From an uncultured Faecalicoccus sp. (GTDB lineage: Bacteria; Bacillota_I; Bacilli_A; Erysipelotrichales; Erysipelotrichaceae), in NCBI GenBank assembly GCA_902497095.1, contig CABVDD010000002.1, forward strand, positions 1 through 64,000: DNA of 64,000 nucleotides, in the 5' to 3' direction. Positions 60,688 through 64,000 of this stretch are shown in pieces (the first letter of the stretch is position 1; every line of letters starts with the position of its first letter). The notes beneath the pieces were generated by a model. That model saw only the letters and a program-made list of their open reading frames with translations. It was not told the origin of the DNA and made no database searches. The position numbers were made by a program, and so were the translations under genes.

Positions 60688-63006
60688 ATGCGAGATGATT
60701 TACAAGCATATAGAAACGAATTAAATCAGGCAATCGATTTTGATCGAGTATTGGATCAGTTTGCAGCCCATACATCGTTTTCATTGAGTCGTTTAAAAAT
60801 TCAAGAGGCTTTGCCCTTACAAGATCGCTATCAGATACAAGAACAACTGGACTTAGTCCGTGAGTCGATAGGATTATTTCAAGCAGGAAGCACTCTTTCT
60901 TTACACGGATGTCACGATATCAAACCTTCGATAAAAAAAGCTGTAAAGCACATGGTCTTGACACCGCAGGAGCTTTTAGAAATAGCTTCTTTTTTAGCCG
61001 CTTGTCAAAGAGTGCAGAATACGCTTGCAGATCAGCCTTATGAAAAATTAACGTCATATAGTGAGACGATGGATCCTTGTAAGTCTTTAATGGTAAAAAT
61101 ACAAGATTGTGTCGATATATCTGGTTCCATAAAAGATGATGCTTCCAGTTTACTTGTTCAAAAACATCGTCAATTGATGCAGGCACGACAAGCTTTGATT
61201 CGAAGCTCACGTGAATTTGTAAAGAAAAACGCATCCAAACTCATGGAATCTTTAACGACGACAATAGGGGGAAGAACTTGCGTTTTAGTAAAAGCCAGTG
61301 AAAAGAATACTTTAGGCGGTATGATCCATGGACAGTCTCAAAGTGGTTTAGCGTTTTATGTCGAACCATCATCTTTTGTAGGACTCAACAATGAAATACA
61401 ACTGGCTTTAGTACAAATTGAAGAAGAAAAACATCGCATCTGTAAAGAGCTCAGCCGCCTTTGTGCATCTTATGAAGTAGCTCTTTTATCCAATTTGGAA
61501 ACAATGACGCTTTTAGATTGCGCCTTTGCCAAAGCACATTGGTCTATTGAAAAAGATGGATGTGTTCCTTTGATTCAAACACAAGATCGTTCTTTGTCCC
61601 TGGAATTTGCCAGGCATCCTTTAATTGATGAAAAAAAGGTGGTGGCAAATTCTTATAAACTGTCTAAAGAACAAAGAGTATTGATGATTACCGGCCCTAA
61701 TATGGGTGGAAAGACAGTTACCTTAAAAACAATGGGCCTTTGCGTGGCTTTAAGCCATGCCGGTTTTCCAGTTTGTTGCCACAGAGCGGTTTTACCATAT
61801 TATCGTTCGATATGGTTTGATATCGGTGATCAACAATCCATCGAAAATAATTTATCTACTTTCTCCAGCCATATATCATCTTTATCTATGATTTGTGCAA
61901 AGTGTGATCCGTTTTCGTTTATTTTGTTAGATGAAATTGGCAATGGTACCGATCCTGCCGAAGGTAGCGCTTTGGCAATCGCCATTTTAGAATATTTGAT
62001 TCAAAAAAAGGCTACGATCATTACCAGCACACACTATAATGCGGTAAAATCCTATGGAAAGACCCAGGAAAATATTTTAGTCGCAAGTATGCAGTTTGAT
62101 AAAGAAAGCTTATTGCCAACCTATAAATATTTACCCGGTGTTTCCGGAGCCAGTTATGCCTTTTCGATAGCACGTCAATATCATTTGGATCCATGGATCC
62201 TTGAAAAGGCAAAAGAGATCAAAGAAGAAACAGAAGATTCTCGAAATAAAGAATTAGAGAAGTTAGAAAAGCTGCAGAATGAAGTGGTGTTGGAAAAAGA
62301 GCGCTTTGAAGAATTGATTTGCAAAGCACACCAACTTCAAAAAGAAGCTGATGAAACCAAAGAAAAATTAGCACGGCGAAAAGAAGTTTTTGAAAAAGAA
62401 TATCAACAAAAACTGGAAGAACTATTGTCAAAAAAAGAGAAAGAAGCCGATGCGTTAATTGAAAAGTTAAATCAAACCACAAGCATACGTCCACATGAAA
62501 AAACACAGCTGATGCACGATTTAAATGCATTACAGCCTCAAATACAAGAAAAAGAAGAAAAGGATACATTTGCGATTGGTGATTATGTACAGATCCAAGA
62601 TTTGAATTCGCATGGTGAAATCATAGAATTGCGTAAAAAGGAAGCTGTTGTCTTAACAAATGGCATGAAGATGAAAGTAAAAACCAATCGTTTACAAAAG
62701 ATGAAGCGTCCTAAGATTGAAAAAGCACAACCAAAAACGCATAGAGATAAGACTTTTGTACGGATTCCTTTAGAATTAAATATTATCGGCTGTCATGTGG
62801 AAGAGGGCTTACAAAGTTTAGATCATTATTTAGATCAATGTGTAGCTCATCATATCAAACAAGTTCGTATCATTCATGGTATGGGGACTGGTAAGTTAAG
62901 ATCAGCGGTATGGCAGGATCTAAAAAAACATCCTATGGTAAAAGAATATACCAGTGCGGGTCCAAGTGATGGAGGACTTGGGGCAACGATCGTAACATTG
63001 AAATAG
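60688..63006 (+). CDS. mutS2: Endonuclease MutS2
   Basis: Recombination or ribosome-rescue related MutS homologue of 772 residues. Core domain ATPase: Walker A TGPNMGGKTVTLKTMGL, Walker B FILLDEIGNGTDP and the STFSSH block. A coiled coil (about 515-630) follows, then a Smr domain with LNIIGCHVEEGL and IIHGMGTGKLR that contains the nuclease active-site region. No mismatch-recognition domain, which separates it from MutS. It is followed by uvrC after 14 bases. Confidence 0.96.
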   Translation: MRDDLQAYRNELNQAIDFDRVLDQFAAHTSFSLSRLKIQEALPLQDRYQIQEQLDLVRESIGLFQAGSTLSLHGCHDIKPSIKKAVKHMVLTPQELLEIASFLAACQRVQNTLADQPYEKLTSYSETMDPCKSLMVKIQDCVDISGSIKDDASSLLVQKHRQLMQARQALIRSSREFVKKNASKLMESLTTTIGGRTCVLVKASEKNTLGGMIHGQSQSGLAFYVEPSSFVGLNNEIQLALVQIEEEKHRICKELSRLCASYEVALLSNLETMTLLDCAFAKAHWSIEKDGCVPLIQTQDRSLSLEFARHPLIDEKKVVANSYKLSKEQRVLMITGPNMGGKTVTLKTMGLCVALSHAGFPVCCHRAVLPYYRSIWFDIGDQQSIENNLSTFSSHISSLSMICAKCDPFSFILLDEIGNGTDPAEGSALAIAILEYLIQKKATIITSTHYNAVKSYGKTQENILVASMQFDKESLLPTYKYLPGVSGASYAFSIARQYHLDPWILEKAKEIKEETEDSRNKELEKLEKLQNEVVLEKERFEELICKAHQLQKEADETKEKLARRKEVFEKEYQQKLEELLSKKEKEADALIEKLNQTTSIRPHEKTQLMHDLNALQPQIQEKEEKDTFAIGDYVQIQDLNSHGEIIELRKKEAVVLTNGMKMKVKTNRLQKMKRPKIEKAQPKTHRDKTFVRIPLELNIIGCHVEEGLQSLDHYLDQCVAHHIKQVRIIHGMGTGKLRSAVWQDLKKHPMVKEYTSAGPSDGGLGATIVTLK

Positions 63007-63020
63007 ACAGGGGGCATTTG

Positions 63021-64000
63021 ATGGCTGTTTCCGAACTTTTAAAGAATAAACTGGCTTTGTTGCCGGACAAGCCGGGTTGTTACATCATGAAAGATAAAAA
63101 AGGTCGTATTCTATATGTGGGAAAAGCCAAAATATTAAAAAATAGGGTACGTAGTTATTTTCATGGGGTACATGATAATAAGACAACGCGACTTGTATCT
63201 AAAATTTATGATTTTGAATTTATCGTAACTGGAAGTGAAAAAGAAGCTTTATTATTAGAGATCAATTTGATCAAAAAAAATCATCCGCCATTTAATATCA
63301 TGTTTATGGATGATAAAAGTTATCCTTATATTGTGATGACAAAAGAAAAATATTTTAGAGTGTATATGACACGACAAGTTAAAAATAAAAAAGATGAGTA
63401 TTTTGGTCCGTATCCCAGTGCTCAATCTTGTTTTGATATAGTAAGATTGATCAATCGGTTGTTTCCTGTTAGAAAATGTAAGACGTTAGCTAAAACGCCA
63501 TGTCTTTACTATCATATGCACCAGTGTTTAGGTCCTTGTTTTCAAAAGATTGATGATAAAGAAAATGAAATGTATCGCAAGCAAATTCGAAAATTTCTTC
63601 AGGGAGATGCCAAAGATATCATAGAAAAAGTCAAAGCGGATATGGAAAAAGCATCGATGAATTTGGAATTTGAAAAAGCACAAGAGTATTATGAGATCCT
63701 ACAGTCGATCGATCACGTGATGGAAAAACAAACGATTGATTTTAAAGATCGAAAAATTCGGGATGTTTTTGGATTTTATGCGGATAAGGGATATATCTCT
63801 TTACAAGGCTTTTTTATTCGAAATGGAAAACTTTTGGAAAGAACGCTTGCAATCCAAGAATTGTTTGAAGATGAAATGGATGCGTTTATCAGTTTTATCG
63901 TACAGTATTATCAAGAAAATATGGTTCCTTCAGAAATATTGGTGCCACAGGGAGTGCCGACAGAACTTTTAGAAGAGCTTTTACAGACACATGTTCGTAT
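63021..64000 (+). CDS. uvrC: Excinuclease ABC subunit C (UvrC), 5' part
   Basis: Nucleotide-excision-repair nuclease; the first about 326 residues are in the window and the gene runs off the right edge. The GIY-YIG domain covers residues 15-95 (GCYIMKDKKGRILYVGKAKI), the Cys-rich motif CLYYHMHQCLGPCF follows, and the UVR motif region (ADMEKASMNLEFEKAQEYYE) lies near 215. The start ATG 63021 follows AGGGGG. The frame is open to the end of the window without a stop. Confidence 0.93.
   Translation, partial: MAVSELLKNKLALLPDKPGCYIMKDKKGRILYVGKAKILKNRVRSYFHGVHDNKTTRLVSKIYDFEFIVTGSEKEALLLEINLIKKNHPPFNIMFMDDKSYPYIVMTKEKYFRVYMTRQVKNKKDEYFGPYPSAQSCFDIVRLINRLFPVRKCKTLAKTPCLYYHMHQCLGPCFQKIDDKENEMYRKQIRKFLQGDAKDIIEKVKADMEKASMNLEFEKAQEYYEILQSIDHVMEKQTIDFKDRKIRDVFGFYADKGYISLQGFFIRNGKLLERTLAIQELFEDEMDAFISFIVQYYQENMVPSEILVPQGVPTELLEELLQTHVR

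Noticed and set aside
1..64000. CRISPR array, prophage or replication origin
   Set aside because: No regularly spaced repeats, cas genes, phage structural genes, integrase or DnaA-box cluster could be seen in the window.

Overview
The window looks like a chromosome segment of a low-G+C Gram-positive bacterium (Bacillota). The DNA is AT-rich, ribosome binding sites are strong AGGAGG types, rho-independent terminators are frequent, and the gene set includes PTS operons, sufCDSUB, lspA-rluD, rnhC and mutS2-uvrC. The gene mix, with a compact type VII secretion locus, an Rpn-type nuclease and many phosphotransferase genes, fits a gut Erysipelotrichia-like lineage. That placement is inference, because no rRNA or other direct taxonomic marker is present.

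Left part (1-16 kb): a PRD/EIIA regulator diverges from a cellobiose-type PTS operon (IIB, IIC, IIA, GH1 6-phospho-beta-glucosidase). A roughly 2.2 kb group II intron sits directly after the T-tract of that operon's terminator, and its reverse transcriptase is broken by two stops and two frameshifts. An RpiR regulator then diverges from a mannose-class PTS operon that starts with a 6-phosphogluconate-dehydrogenase-like gene and ends with an M20 amidohydrolase, a membrane protein and an HAD phosphatase/mutase; a gluconate-like substrate is likely. An AIM24-like protein, an FMN reductase and tRNA-Trp follow.

Middle-left part (16-32 kb): an MBOAT/DHHW pair for acylation of a surface polymer; a sigma-factor/ABC-exporter operon diverging from a response regulator/ABC/histidine kinase module of the lantibiotic-bacitracin type; a tandem glycine riboswitch upstream of an AGCS symporter; an FMN riboswitch upstream of ribU; tRNA-Ser; a DnaJ-domain membrane protein; and a SpoU rRNA methylase cluster.

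Middle part (32-42 kb): a compact type VII secretion (Esx/Yuk-like) locus. It encodes an FHA protein, an EssB-like membrane protein whose kinase domain keeps the catalytic residues, a surface/type I membrane protein interrupted by one amber codon, an EssC-like FtsK/SpoIIIE ATPase split by one frameshift, a YukD-like protein, two WXG100 proteins, an overlooked 56-residue protein, a beta-repeat protein that may be a substrate, and a DUF4176-like protein. I see no EsaA or EssA equivalent. This is the most interesting region.

Right part (42-64 kb): mostly housekeeping. Two secreted parvulin-type foldases, the SUF Fe-S cluster operon with a folate enzyme and an SGNH hydrolase behind it, cspA with a long leader, an intracellular leucine-rich-repeat protein, a flavin reductase/HxlR pair, a small ORF coupled to a UbiB-like kinase, lspA-rluD-comEB, rnhC, a frameshifted Rpn nuclease, cvpA, mutS2 and the 5' part of uvrC, which runs off the window. 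All lesions I found lie in accessory loci; the housekeeping genes read cleanly.
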